Shown piece after piece: positions 1 to 8,262 of a DNA stretch of 64,000 bases. The notes under the pieces were generated by a model. The model did no database searches and was not told where the DNA came from. It saw nothing but the letters and a program-made list of their open reading frames with translations. Positions within the stretch are counted from its first letter, which is position 1, and each line of letters opens with the position of its first letter. This DNA comes from CAZKBP01 sp964551015 (lineage in GTDB: Bacteria; Bacteroidota; Bacteroidia; Cytophagales; Microscillaceae): contig CAZKBP010000005.1 of the NCBI GenBank assembly GCA_964551015.1, forward strand, positions 192,543 to 256,542, read 5' to 3'. The translations under genes and the position numbers were made by a program.

Positions 1-375
1 ATGTTCTCAGGCTCAGTCAATAACGGCTCCCATTTTGCCAATGCCCTCACCGCTATTTTTATCGCCACGGGGCAAGATGTAGCCAATGTGGCTGAATCGT
101 CGGCAGGTTTTGTGTATGGAGAAGTCAAAAACGAAGGAGATTACTATTTTTCCGTAACGATTCCTTCGCTCATTGTGGCTACTTACGGCGGCGGAACGGG
201 CTTACCCAGTCAAAGAGAATGCCTGGAAGTCATGGGTTGCTATGGACAGGGCAAAGTCCGTCAGCTGGCCGAAATCATTGCCGCCGTGGTGCTCTGCGGA
301 GAGCTTTCCCTGAGTGCAGCCATTGTAGCCGACGAATGGGTTTCCAGCCACGAAACTTACGGGCGCAATCGATGA
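1..375 (+). CDS. Hydroxymethylglutaryl-CoA reductase, C-terminal fragment
   Basis: This is the 3' end of a gene entering from the left edge; the Met at base 1 is probably internal. The 124 residues match the end of the HMG-CoA reductase catalytic domain: TAIFIATGQD, then GGGTGLPSQ (the NADP(H)-side Gly-rich segment), GELSLSAA, and SSHETYGRN, which holds the conserved catalytic histidine. The enzyme reduces HMG-CoA to mevalonate, the committed step of the mevalonate route to isoprenoids. The wording of the motifs is closer to class I enzymes, but class cannot be fixed from a fragment. A dxr gene of the competing MEP pathway lies at 52413-53573 in the same window. Confidence 0.9.
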   Translation: MFSGSVNNGSHFANALTAIFIATGQDVANVAESSAGFVYGEVKNEGDYYFSVTIPSLIVATYGGGTGLPSQRECLEVMGCYGQGKVRQLAEIIAAVVLCGELSLSAAIVADEWVSSHETYGRNR

Positions 376-456
376 TTTATGTGATTGTAAGTTTTGAATT
401 GAGCACGAACGATATCAATTCAGCAAAATTTTCTATTCCTACCGCCAGCCATCCCA

Positions 457-1467
457 TCAAAGTGGATCAATGGACTGCCACACGCGCTCAGACTCTTGCC
501 AGAGTTTGGAGCCTTCTTCGGGGATGTAAACCTTTTCGTCCATTCGCTTTCGATTAAACATATGCAAATAAATATTTGTCTTGCCTTCTATTTCTGGTGA
601 GCAGGTGAGATAGCTCACAGGTAAGGCAGCCTGCTGAGGAGAGCGAAAGAACAGGATAAAAATTAATTTAATAAATCCTTTCAGGAAGAAAGGGGCATCT
701 CGAGCAATGTTGGTATTGACAGGGCCGGGGCACATGACCATTACGGATACATCTACTTGTCCATCCGGGTTGAGGCGGCGGTCTAGCTCCACGGCAAAGG
801 TATTCATCACCAATTTAAAATAGCTGTAATTGTTAATGGCTTTTTGCACGCCATAGTGGAAAAATTTCCCAAATTCCTCATAATCAATCGCTGAGGCATT
901 TTGGTGAGAATCTGAGGAGATAAATAAGATGCGCGGACGATCTTGCCCCACTGCTAAGGCATTTCCAGCATAAGTTGCGTTGGGAATTACGCCGGCCTTG
1001 AGCAAGCGATTCATCAGGATAAAATTTGCCAAGTAATTGACCATAAACATTTCATCCAAACCTTGCTTGGTTTGTCGAGCTTTGGGAGGCGTAACGCCAG
1101 CATTGAGTACGACGATATCTAGTTGGATATTTTTGGCAATCAGTTCATCACAAAATTGGTGAATTGTATGCGTATCTGACAAATCTACCCGCATCATTTC
1201 GATTTGCTCGGAGCCGCTCTTTTGTTTGGCTTTTTCCCCAGCCTCAGGAATTCCACTCCGGCAAGCCATGATTACTTTGCCTCCGCGTTCGGCCAGTTGG
1301 GTGGCAATCGCGAAGCCTAAGCCTGTATTTGCTCCGGTCACGAGGCAAACTTTTCCTTCTACTCGATCACTGTCTTTGAGATTATCCGCTAAATCTTGTT
1401 TGCGAAATAAATCTTTGATTCCCGTAAGGGTGGCCTCGACAGGATTAGAGAATCTTCCGTGCGACAT
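457..1467 (-). CDS. Short-chain dehydrogenase/reductase, retinol-dehydrogenase-like
   Basis: NAD(P)-dependent oxidoreductase with a Rossmann fold. It shows the cofactor motif TGANTGLG at residues 44-51, the structural NAG at 122-124, a serine-rich strand ISSDSH at about 183-188, and the catalytic YxxxK pair Y214/K218. An N-terminal extension of about 35 residues precedes the fold. The arrangement resembles the WWOX/retinol dehydrogenase branch of the SDR family; the substrate cannot be read from the sequence. It is convergent with the HMG-CoA reductase gene, with about 80 bases between them. The ATG at 1467 is the first start in the open frame. Confidence 0.85.
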   Translation of the reverse strand: MSHGRFSNPVEATLTGIKDLFRKQDLADNLKDSDRVEGKVCLVTGANTGLGFAIATQLAERGGKVIMACRSGIPEAGEKAKQKSGSEQIEMMRVDLSDTHTIHQFCDELIAKNIQLDIVVLNAGVTPPKARQTKQGLDEMFMVNYLANFILMNRLLKAGVIPNATYAGNALAVGQDRPRILFISSDSHQNASAIDYEEFGKFFHYGVQKAINNYSYFKLVMNTFAVELDRRLNPDGQVDVSVMVMCPGPVNTNIARDAPFFLKGFIKLIFILFFRSPQQAALPVSYLTCSPEIEGKTNIYLHMFNRKRMDEKVYIPEEGSKLWQESERVWQSIDPL

Positions 1468-1570
1468 AGTATTTGAATGTGTGGTGTGTTCTTTTTACGA
1501 GGGGCGAATTTAGGCATTATCTAGAAATTTCCCTATCGGAATGGGAAGGCTAGCCGGCACAGACCAAACT

Positions 1571-2248
1571 TCACAGTAGTTTTTTGATTTCTAACGTATT
1601 TAAGATGATTTCCAGAATTTCTTCGCTGGAAAGGGTTTTGCGATTCAAAATCAGGTCATAATGGCTACTTTTGACCTCATCTCCGTGAATTTGAGCTAAA
1701 AAACGCTGTCTTTGGTGGTCACGCCCAAAGGCCATGCCCTGAGCATCATCTACGTCTATGTTTCTACGCTCGTGTAGCATTTGGGCACGCCACTCGATGG
1801 GGGCTACCAATCGGATGTGCAGAGCTTGTGGGTTTTCTTGGCTCAGGACTACTCCAGCTCTTCCCACGATAATCGCCCAGCCCTCTTTGGCAAAAGATGC
1901 GATAATGTCCTGAGTTCTGCGATGATAACGGCTATACTCAGGACTGTGTGGGTTCTCGAGCGAGTTGAGCATTTGCTCCAGTGTATTCTCTTGATGGGAA
2001 TCAATCGATACGCCTAAGGCACTGGCCTCTTCCAAGAGTTGCTTACCTGCGGTTTTGAGGCTTTCTTTACTCAGGTATCGCCAGGACTGGTTTTTCTGTT
2101 TCAAGGCAGATTGTAATTGTTCGGCAAGCGCATTGGCCTGACAGCCGTATTCGCGAGAAAGGGTGATAACTGGTCCGGAAGCATGTACTTTTTTGAGGAG
2201 AAGAGGTTCTAGATTTTGGGCGAGGGCAAGTGCTATGTTTTGTTCCAT
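1571..2248 (-). CDS. Cytidylate kinase-like family protein
   Basis: A protein of about 225 residues resembling the cytidylate kinase-like (Cytidylate_kin2) P-loop NTPases. Near the N-terminus it has ITLSREYGCQ, where a classical P-loop would be GxxGSGK; that altered loop is usual in this family. Later come a central VGRAGV strand-loop, an ERRNID segment and a C-terminal DLILNRKTL stretch like the family's ending. The substrate is unknown. The ATG at 2248 is preferred, because the longer frame up to 2323 would need a TTG start and its extra residues do not look like the family. It stands alone upstream of the degraded ClC gene. Confidence 0.72.
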   Translation of the reverse strand: MEQNIALALAQNLEPLLLKKVHASGPVITLSREYGCQANALAEQLQSALKQKNQSWRYLSKESLKTAGKQLLEEASALGVSIDSHQENTLEQMLNSLENPHSPEYSRYHRRTQDIIASFAKEGWAIIVGRAGVVLSQENPQALHIRLVAPIEWRAQMLHERRNIDVDDAQGMAFGRDHQRQRFLAQIHGDEVKSSHYDLILNRKTLSSEEILEIILNTLEIKKLL

Positions 2249-2336
2249 ACTTTGAGATGCAAGAAGCGTAGATCGATAAGAATTATAAAATTTGAAAATA
2301 GGTGATTTCCCGAAGTCATGCAAACGCGATCTAAGA

Positions 2337-2731
2337 TTAGGTGCTTTCTAAGCTTCGTTCGATCAGTTTTTCCTGATAATAGGCAAAAACACGAGATTTC
2401 GAGACAAAACCACTATACTTACCATCGTGCATCACGGGAAGTGTCCAGACTCCCGTAGAAAGATGACTGGATAAGCTAATTGATAAAAGTTTTCATCATA
2501 CGTACAAGAAGTAAGATGATGCCGGATGAACTCGACGGCATTTTTAAGCAGTACCGCGGCCAAGCCAGAAAAAAGCCCTACGACGGCACTGATAAACAAG
2601 ATGAAATTTTTCTCTGGAAGATATTTTCGCCTTAATTCTTTTAAAGATTTGAAGAAGGGAGACTCCCCTATTTTTTTCATTTTTCCGATCTTTTCCCGAA
2701 ATAGAAGTTTTATTTTTGCTACATTTTCCAC
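2337..2731 (-). pseudogene. ClC-type chloride channel gene, internally deleted remnant
   Basis: The first 99 codons (2731 down to about 2470) read as the N-terminus of a ClC channel: a basic cytoplasmic leader, the helix FILFISAVVGLFSGLAAVLL, and LAYPVI, the usual start of the next helix. In a different frame, directly after, bases 2460-2337 encode VWTLPVMHDGKYSGFVSKSR and ...QEKLIERSLES before a TAA at 2337-2339. This is the end of the C-terminal CBS domain of the same family. The roughly 1.4 kb coding the channel core is missing and the joint is out of frame, so no working channel can be made. A misassembly would look the same. Confidence 0.75.
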
Positions 2732-2852
2732 GAGGGAGCTAAATTACCTCCTGAGATAGAAACAGGTCGCACGTGGCAAGCTAACCCGCTTTGTATAGAA
2801 AGCAAAATTTTTATTAGTTCCTGTGGCGATAAAAACAAGACAAAACTGTACC

Positions 2853-2860
2853 TAGCTTTG
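2853..2860 (+). promoter_or_regulatory. -7 box TAGCTTTG upstream of the MscS gene
   Basis: An exact TAnnTTTG box, about 90 bases before the MscS ATG. No convincing -33 TTTG lies 19-21 bases upstream, so this is a weak candidate promoter. Confidence 0.3.
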
Positions 2861-2949
2861 AACTCCCTGTCCAAACCGAGGTAGTAGGCTCATGCTTCTC
2901 TCCTAAATTTTTGGAAATATTTATCTACCAAGCTCGATTAAGCAAAAAT

Positions 2950-4656
2950 ATGATGAAGAATTTCGTATGCAAAATTACATTACTCTTACTTTTCTGTAAG
3001 ATCAGCATGCCAACGGTACAAGCCCAGAGTACCGAGCGTGCCAAGCAGGAAGCTTACAGCCTGCAATCACCCTTTCATGCGATTTATAACCATCGTCTCA
3101 ATTTGCAACCTGACCAGTACAATCCTTCTCAGGCTGCTGCTTCGCTTCGTTGGGTGCAAATTCAAGGAGAAGATCAAACCAGCTTGGCGATTAAACTTCA
3201 TCAAATCATCAATGCCAACGGACTTATCTTCATCGAGGAAGAAATTCCCTTACAAAGCGACTATATCGACTCTGCCTCGGGGCAATACGTTTACACGCCC
3301 TTTGAAAAATTTCCTGAGATTTATTTAGAGCGGACGAATGGCTACAATGGTCGTCAAATTTGGCAATATTCCGAAGCAACCGTAAGGGCAATCCCAGCCC
3401 TTTACCGCAAGACTTTTCCCTTCAGAACCGACAAATTATTTGATTTTGTGGGTAATGGGAATGTATTGGGATTTACTTGGGTGAATCTGATTGGCTTGGC
3501 GGTCTTACTGGTGGTTCCTTTCTTTTTATATCGCGTAGTTCTCTCCATTTTGATTTATGGGGGGAAGAAGATGATGGGAACTTTTACCCAGCAAGAAGCC
3601 CGCTCGAGGCGAATCAAGAAGATTTCGCGCCCAATTAGCTTATTTTTAGTTTTTCTATTAGCCAAGCGTTTAGTGCCGATTTTTCAATTTCCTAGCGCTA
3701 TCGCCTATTATTTGATCTTGGTGATAGACATTGCTCTACCTGTTTTTGTCCTGCTTATGAGTATTGGTTTTGTAAATCTGCTGACATTATACATGGAGAA
3801 AATGGTGGATAAACAAACTAATATCTGGTTTGCCCAGCTCATTCCTTTTATCCGCACTTCCCTCCAAATTGTGGCGATTGTGGTGAGCCTGATCTATCTG
3901 CTTGAAACACTAGAGCTCAATGTAACCGCCCTTATTGCGGGTTTGTCCATCGGTGGTTTGGCCTTCGCCTTGGCGGCACAAGATACACTCAAAAACTTTT
4001 TTGGCTCCATTACCATTTTCATTGATCATCCTTTCCGGGTGGGCGATTGGATCGTGGCCGATGGGATTGACGGCGTGGTGGAGCAAGTCGGGGTACGTTC
4101 TACCCGTATTCGTTCACTCTACAACTCGGTACTGCACGTGCCCAATGGGCGCATGGCCGATTTGACGATCGATAACTTGGGCATGCGGATTTATCGCCGT
4201 TATCGCACTACGATTAGCATTACTTACGATACGCCACCTGCATTGATTAAAGCTTTTTTGAAGGGTTTGAGAGAAATTGTAAGAAAACATCCACAGACCC
4301 GTAAGGACTTTTTTGGTATTCATTTCTATGAATTTGGCTCGGCTTCTCTGAATATTCTCTTTAACGTGTTCCTGAATGCGCCTGATTTCGAGAACGAATG
4401 GTACATTCGAGAGCAAATCAATCTAGAAATTCTAGAATTGGCGCACAGTTTGGGTGTGCGCTTTGCCTTCCCCACGCAGACTTTGCATATCGAGGGAATG
4501 CCCGGCCATCCGAGCCTAACACCTCAATATTCAGAAGCTGACCTTAATGAAGAAACCTTAAAAGTTCGGCTAGAAAACTTTATGAAAAGAGAGAAAATTC
4601 ATCCTAGTCCTCCCAAAAATGGCAGTGGAGAGATTCTGTCGGAAGAGGGAGATTGA
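2950..4656 (+). CDS. MscS-family mechanosensitive ion channel
   Basis: Inner-membrane channel of about 568 residues expected to release solutes on hypo-osmotic shock. The start is placed at ATG 2950, where a signal peptide follows (MMKNFVCK, a Leu-rich core, then VQA before QST). After a periplasmic domain of about 150 residues come several membrane helices and the MscS pore signature: AGLSIGGLAFALAAQDTLKN, then FFGSITIF, then DHPFRVGDWI and VPNGRM of the beta domain. The C-terminus is a soluble MscS_C-like domain. The protein is longer than E. coli MscS (286 residues) because of the extra N-terminal part. An upstream in-frame start at 2911 would disrupt the signal peptide. Confidence 0.88.
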   Translation: MMKNFVCKITLLLLFCKISMPTVQAQSTERAKQEAYSLQSPFHAIYNHRLNLQPDQYNPSQAAASLRWVQIQGEDQTSLAIKLHQIINANGLIFIEEEIPLQSDYIDSASGQYVYTPFEKFPEIYLERTNGYNGRQIWQYSEATVRAIPALYRKTFPFRTDKLFDFVGNGNVLGFTWVNLIGLAVLLVVPFFLYRVVLSILIYGGKKMMGTFTQQEARSRRIKKISRPISLFLVFLLAKRLVPIFQFPSAIAYYLILVIDIALPVFVLLMSIGFVNLLTLYMEKMVDKQTNIWFAQLIPFIRTSLQIVAIVVSLIYLLETLELNVTALIAGLSIGGLAFALAAQDTLKNFFGSITIFIDHPFRVGDWIVADGIDGVVEQVGVRSTRIRSLYNSVLHVPNGRMADLTIDNLGMRIYRRYRTTISITYDTPPALIKAFLKGLREIVRKHPQTRKDFFGIHFYEFGSASLNILFNVFLNAPDFENEWYIREQINLEILELAHSLGVRFAFPTQTLHIEGMPGHPSLTPQYSEADLNEETLKVRLENFMKREKIHPSPPKNGSGEILSEEGD

Positions 4657-4771
4657 TTTGTATCTCAAAAGTGAAGCGATCGTGAGGCATTGCCTTGGCA
4701 CAAAACTTTCCCTTGGTAACTTGTGTTTTAGATATGCTAATTCATACATATTTATTCTATAAATCAAGCAT

Positions 4772-5335
4772 ATGAGTCAAGATTTGAATACAAATTCAGG
4801 ATTGGAAGTAGCAACTCTGGGTGGAGGTTGTTTTTGGTGCTTAGAAGCAGTTTATCAGCGCACCCAAGGCGTCCACCAAGTAGTTTCGGGCTACACGGGC
4901 GGGCAAGTCAAAAATCCTACCTACCGTGAGATTTGCACGGGACAAACCGGACACGCTGAGGTCATACAAGTACATTTTGATCCCAAAGAGATTTCTTACG
5001 GAGATATTCTTTATATCTTTTGGCGAATCCACGATCCTACCACGCTCAATCGTCAGGGTAATGACGTAGGCACGCAGTATCGTTCAGCGATTTTTTATCA
5101 TGACGATACGCAAAAAGCAATCGCGGAGCAGTCCAAACAAGAAACTGAGGCTTCAGATTTATGGAGCGATGCGATCGTAACGGAAATTAGTCCTTTGACG
5201 GAATTTTATGTAGCTGAAGATTACCATCAAAATTATTACAATGATAATCCCAATCAGCCCTACTGTGTGTACGTAGTAGATCCCAAAGTGAAAAAATTTG
5301 AAAAAGAATTCAAAAACCGCTTAATGCGTAAGTAG
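4772..5335 (+). CDS. msrA: Peptide-methionine (S)-S-oxide reductase
   Basis: Repairs methionine-S-sulfoxide in proteins using thioredoxin. The hallmark GGGCFWCLEA is present, with catalytic Cys20 as the first Cys of GCFWC. GYTGG, GHAEVIQV, DPTTLNRQGND and YHQNYY follow as in the family. The length of 187 residues is typical. There is no signal peptide, so it is cytoplasmic. It is convergent with the Crp/Fnr gene; the spacer holds an 11-bp inverted repeat. Confidence 0.95.
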   Translation: MSQDLNTNSGLEVATLGGGCFWCLEAVYQRTQGVHQVVSGYTGGQVKNPTYREICTGQTGHAEVIQVHFDPKEISYGDILYIFWRIHDPTTLNRQGNDVGTQYRSAIFYHDDTQKAIAEQSKQETEASDLWSDAIVTEISPLTEFYVAEDYHQNYYNDNPNQPYCVYVVDPKVKKFEKEFKNRLMRK

Positions 5336-5353
5336 TAAACTGAGCATTACAGA

Positions 5354-5404
5354 TAGAAAGATTCGCGAACCGCAGATTTGCAAGTCAATGGGTGAATCTT
5401 TCTA
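5354..5404. terminator. Long-loop hairpin between convergent msrA and crp/fnr genes
   Basis: TAGAAAGATTC at 5354-5364 is exactly complementary to GAATCTTTCTA at 5394-5404, with a 29-base loop. It lies between two gene ends, which suits a bidirectional transcription stop. There is no clear U-run, so the role is inferred. Confidence 0.4.
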
Positions 5405-5408
5405 CCAT

Positions 5409-6035
5409 TTATACGATTGCCTCCATTTTGGCCTGATCGAGTACCACGATCCGGCCATTTTGTTCTTGGATGAGCCCTTCGGTGCGTAAGTCTTGAAGCG
5501 TTTTGGCGAGGGTTTTTTCGTTGATACCAACCAGATGAGCCAATTGAGGCCAAGCCACACTGAGATTGATCTGATTAGCAGGATTCAAGCCGTACGTGCG
5601 AAGCATATCGAGTAGGAGGTAGGTGATGCGCTGCCGAATACTTTTGCGGTGCATATGCAAAATCTTGTCTTCTACCCGATTAACCTCCTTACAGAGTTCC
5701 TGCAAGATGACCATACGCAATTGTATATTTTGCTTTATGGCCTCATTGACGAATGAGAGATGGATGTAGCCCAGTAAGGAATCTTCCAAAGTCTGAACAG
5801 TATTCTGGTAAATTTTGCCTCGTAAGGCATTAAGGCCGAGCACATGTCCACTTTTAATAAAGTTAGGTGCTAAACCTTTATCAATCTTATCGCTTTTGTA
5901 GCTCACCAAACTTCCCTGATGAAGGTAGAAAAGCTTATCTGCAGAAGTACCCTCTTGGTACAAGAGAGTCTGAGCTGGTACATCCAGGGTTTCCTGATGT
6001 TCCTCAAAAAATTGCCTCAAGCTTGTCTTTTTCAT
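5409..6035 (-). CDS. Crp/Fnr-family transcription regulator
   Basis: 208 residues with an N-terminal cyclic-nucleotide-binding-like beta roll (about residues 20-115; LYQEGTSADKLFYLHQGSL is the typical first hairpin). A dimer helix follows, then a C-terminal winged helix (about 140-205; QLAHLVGINEKTLAKTLQDL is the helix-turn-helix). There is no N-terminal cysteine cluster, and the cAMP-contacting residues of E. coli Crp are not evident, so the signal is unknown. It is separated by 304 bases from a second Crp/Fnr regulator on the same strand. Confidence 0.85.
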   Translation of the reverse strand: MKKTSLRQFFEEHQETLDVPAQTLLYQEGTSADKLFYLHQGSLVSYKSDKIDKGLAPNFIKSGHVLGLNALRGKIYQNTVQTLEDSLLGYIHLSFVNEAIKQNIQLRMVILQELCKEVNRVEDKILHMHRKSIRQRITYLLLDMLRTYGLNPANQINLSVAWPQLAHLVGINEKTLAKTLQDLRTEGLIQEQNGRIVVLDQAKMEAIV

Positions 6036-6339
6036 ACTTCTAATGATTTTACATCAAAAGTAAAAGACTTGCTCTTCATATAAAATGATAATGGTCAATT
6101 TGTGGAGATTAATAGACAAATTTCTGGAATAAGCAATATTTGCTCGATTAGCGGGTTATTTCTAAGGAAAGGAGCTAATAATTTTGACTATTGATTAGAA
6201 CAGTAACTGTGCACGGCTTATTATCAATGTTACTTAACCAAACCTTTTCTGATAGCACTCTATTTTACAAAAAACTTGTGTCTGGGTTTACCATTCTGAC
6301 ACAGAGGATTTTAAGCAAAATAACACACTTGGCTGCCTA
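6036..6339. other. Intergenic region between two Crp/Fnr genes
   Basis: AT-rich spacer of 304 bases. I see no gene, no TAnnTTTG box reading toward the downstream gene, no FNR-like TTGATnnnnATCAA site and no strong hairpin. Confidence 0.5.
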
Positions 6340-7053
6340 TCAATAGTCAAAATTATTAGCTAATCTTTCTAATAATTTCTGATTCAGAATTGCTATTTTC
6401 TTTCCTTTCAAGTCGATTACTTTCTTTTTCTTAAATTCAGAGAGTGAACGAATTAAGGTTTCAGTAGCTGTACCTACCAAATTGGCGATGTCTTCACGTG
6501 AAAGTGAAACATTGATTGTTTTTTCATCGTTCTCTAATCCGTAGAACTGTTTGAGCATCAGAATAGTTTCGGCTACTCTTTCCTTGACGGTTTTCTGAGC
6601 CATGTCGGCTACTTTACCTTCGGCTGCTTTTAAATCACCAGAGAGTATTTCCATGACCGAGCTGGTCAGGTTATGGCTTTTATGGAGTATCTCCAAAAAA
6701 AGTTGTTTGGGTACAAAGCAAATCTGACAATCTTCAATCGCAGCGGCTGAGACTTCGTACTTTTCTCCGGCAATCAAGGAGCGGTATCCCAAAACGCTTC
6801 CTTCTCGAGCTAGATTCAGAATATGTTCTTTGCCTGTTTCGGCAGTTTTATAAATCTTGACTTTTCCACTGAAAATACCATAAAGACCCAGTGGGTAATT
6901 ATTTTCGTGGAAGATGGTACTGCCTTTTTTATATAGGTTAATACTTTTTTGACCAGAGATTTCTTCCAAGTGACATTTCTCAACAGTAGAGAAGATGCAT
7001 TTCCCCCTCACATAGCAAACCTCACAGTCTTGATGTTGGACTTGGGCGTTCAT
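6340..7053 (-). CDS. Crp/Fnr regulator with FNR-type cysteine set
   Basis: 237 residues: effector beta roll, dimer helix and winged helix. With the ATG at 7053 as residue 1, cysteines sit at 10, 13 and 19 (C-x2-C-x5-C) and at 112. E. coli FNR binds its oxygen-labile [4Fe-4S] cluster with C20, C23, C29 and C122. The spacings 3, 6 and 93 are identical. Further cysteines occur at 27 and 109. The recognition helix carries TATETLIRSL, keeping the Glu and Arg of FNR's ETxxR core, with Ile where FNR has Ser212. I infer an oxygen or redox sensor. The longer frame to 7059 starts with TTG and is less likely. Confidence 0.85.
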   Translation of the reverse strand: MNAQVQHQDCEVCYVRGKCIFSTVEKCHLEEISGQKSINLYKKGSTIFHENNYPLGLYGIFSGKVKIYKTAETGKEHILNLAREGSVLGYRSLIAGEKYEVSAAAIEDCQICFVPKQLFLEILHKSHNLTSSVMEILSGDLKAAEGKVADMAQKTVKERVAETILMLKQFYGLENDEKTINVSLSREDIANLVGTATETLIRSLSEFKKKKVIDLKGKKIAILNQKLLERLANNFDY

Positions 7054-7151
7054 AAACAAAGAGTTATTTTTTTGACTAGTGGCACTTAATACTAATTAAA
7101 TATAGCATACATATAGATAAATAACAATTCAACCTGCTCGATTATCGATTT

Positions 7152-8144
7152 TTAAGCATTGTTTTCAGGTATCTCGAGCACGATTTTTCCTTGATTCTCA
7201 TTAGCTTCCATTCTTCGGTGTGCCTGTACTACCTCTGACCAAGGGAACACGCTATCGATAATGGCTAAAAGCTTCTTTTGAGAAAAGAGTGTCCAGGCAA
7301 AGCTTTGCAAATCTTGCGTCAATTGAAGCTGATATTCCAAGCTACGAGAGCGTAAGGTTGAACCTAAGATACTCAATCTTTTTCTTAAAATAGATACTAG
7401 ATTCAAATTTTCGACCTGCACGCCTCCTAACAAGGCGAGCATGACCAAGCGACCGTCTTGACTAAGACAATTCAAGTTTTTTTGAAAATAAGGAGCCGCA
7501 ATGAAATCTAAGATCACATGCACCCCTTGACTTTGAGTGAGATGCCGTATTTTTTCTTCAAAATCCTCTGATTGATAATCAATACACTGTTTCGCGCCTA
7601 GCTCCCGACAAATTTCGTGCTTTCCCGCCGAGGCGGTAACCATCACTTCGGCTCCGATTTCTTGGGCGAGTTGAATGGCGGCCGTGCCTACTCCACTCGC
7701 TCCTGCGTGGATTAATATTTTTTCTCCCCTTTGTAATTTGGCCAGCCAGACCAATGCCTGAAAAGCCGTCAAAAATACCTCCGGAATGGCAGCCGCCTCC
7801 GCAAAAGATAATCCTTCGGGTAGGGGTAAGGCCATCCCTTCGTGGATGACTGCGTATTCAGCATAAGCTCCGCCGGGCACCAAGCCGCAAACGGCATCTC
7901 CTATTTGGTGCTGAGAAGCCTCAGGGCCAAGCTTGACCACTTCTCCGGCGATCTCCAAGCCCAGAATAGGACTAGCACCCGCCGGAGGGGGATATTTGCC
8001 CTGTCTTTGTAGCGTATCGGCTCGATTGAGTGCAGTTGCCTTCACTTTGACGAGAATTTGGTGCCCGAGAGGTTCAGGAGTTTCCCATTCACCAATGCGC
8101 ATTTTCTCCGGTTCACCAAAATCGTCTAATACAACTGCTTTCAT
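7152..8144 (-). CDS. NADPH:quinone oxidoreductase-like MDR protein
   Basis: 330-residue member of the medium-chain dehydrogenase/reductase superfamily, quinone oxidoreductase branch. It has an N-terminal GroES-like domain (LGLEIAGEVVKLG near residue 60-75) and a Rossmann domain with the NADPH motif AGASGVGTAAIQLA (about 148-161). The zinc-ligand cysteines of alcohol dehydrogenases are absent, as expected for this branch. Human PIG3-like enzymes have the same layout. It probably reduces quinones or enones with NADPH. It is divergent from the D-2-hydroxyacid dehydrogenase gene, with a 118-base AT-rich gap. Confidence 0.85.
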   Translation of the reverse strand: MKAVVLDDFGEPEKMRIGEWETPEPLGHQILVKVKATALNRADTLQRQGKYPPPAGASPILGLEIAGEVVKLGPEASQHQIGDAVCGLVPGGAYAEYAVIHEGMALPLPEGLSFAEAAAIPEVFLTAFQALVWLAKLQRGEKILIHAGASGVGTAAIQLAQEIGAEVMVTASAGKHEICRELGAKQCIDYQSEDFEEKIRHLTQSQGVHVILDFIAAPYFQKNLNCLSQDGRLVMLALLGGVQVENLNLVSILRKRLSILGSTLRSRSLEYQLQLTQDLQSFAWTLFSQKKLLAIIDSVFPWSEVVQAHRRMEANENQGKIVLEIPENNA

Positions 8145-8262
8145 AAAATGACGTTAATTATAAATTCAGTACAAAAAAATAAAGTTTTTGTCATTAATCC
8201 ATATAGAAACAAATATTAATTTTTAATATAAAAGATTCTTAAAGGAAAAAATATCAGAATTG

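Noticed and set aside
4570..4767. Minus-strand ORF of 65 codons before msrA
   Set aside because: Antisense to the end of the MscS gene; no supporting motif.
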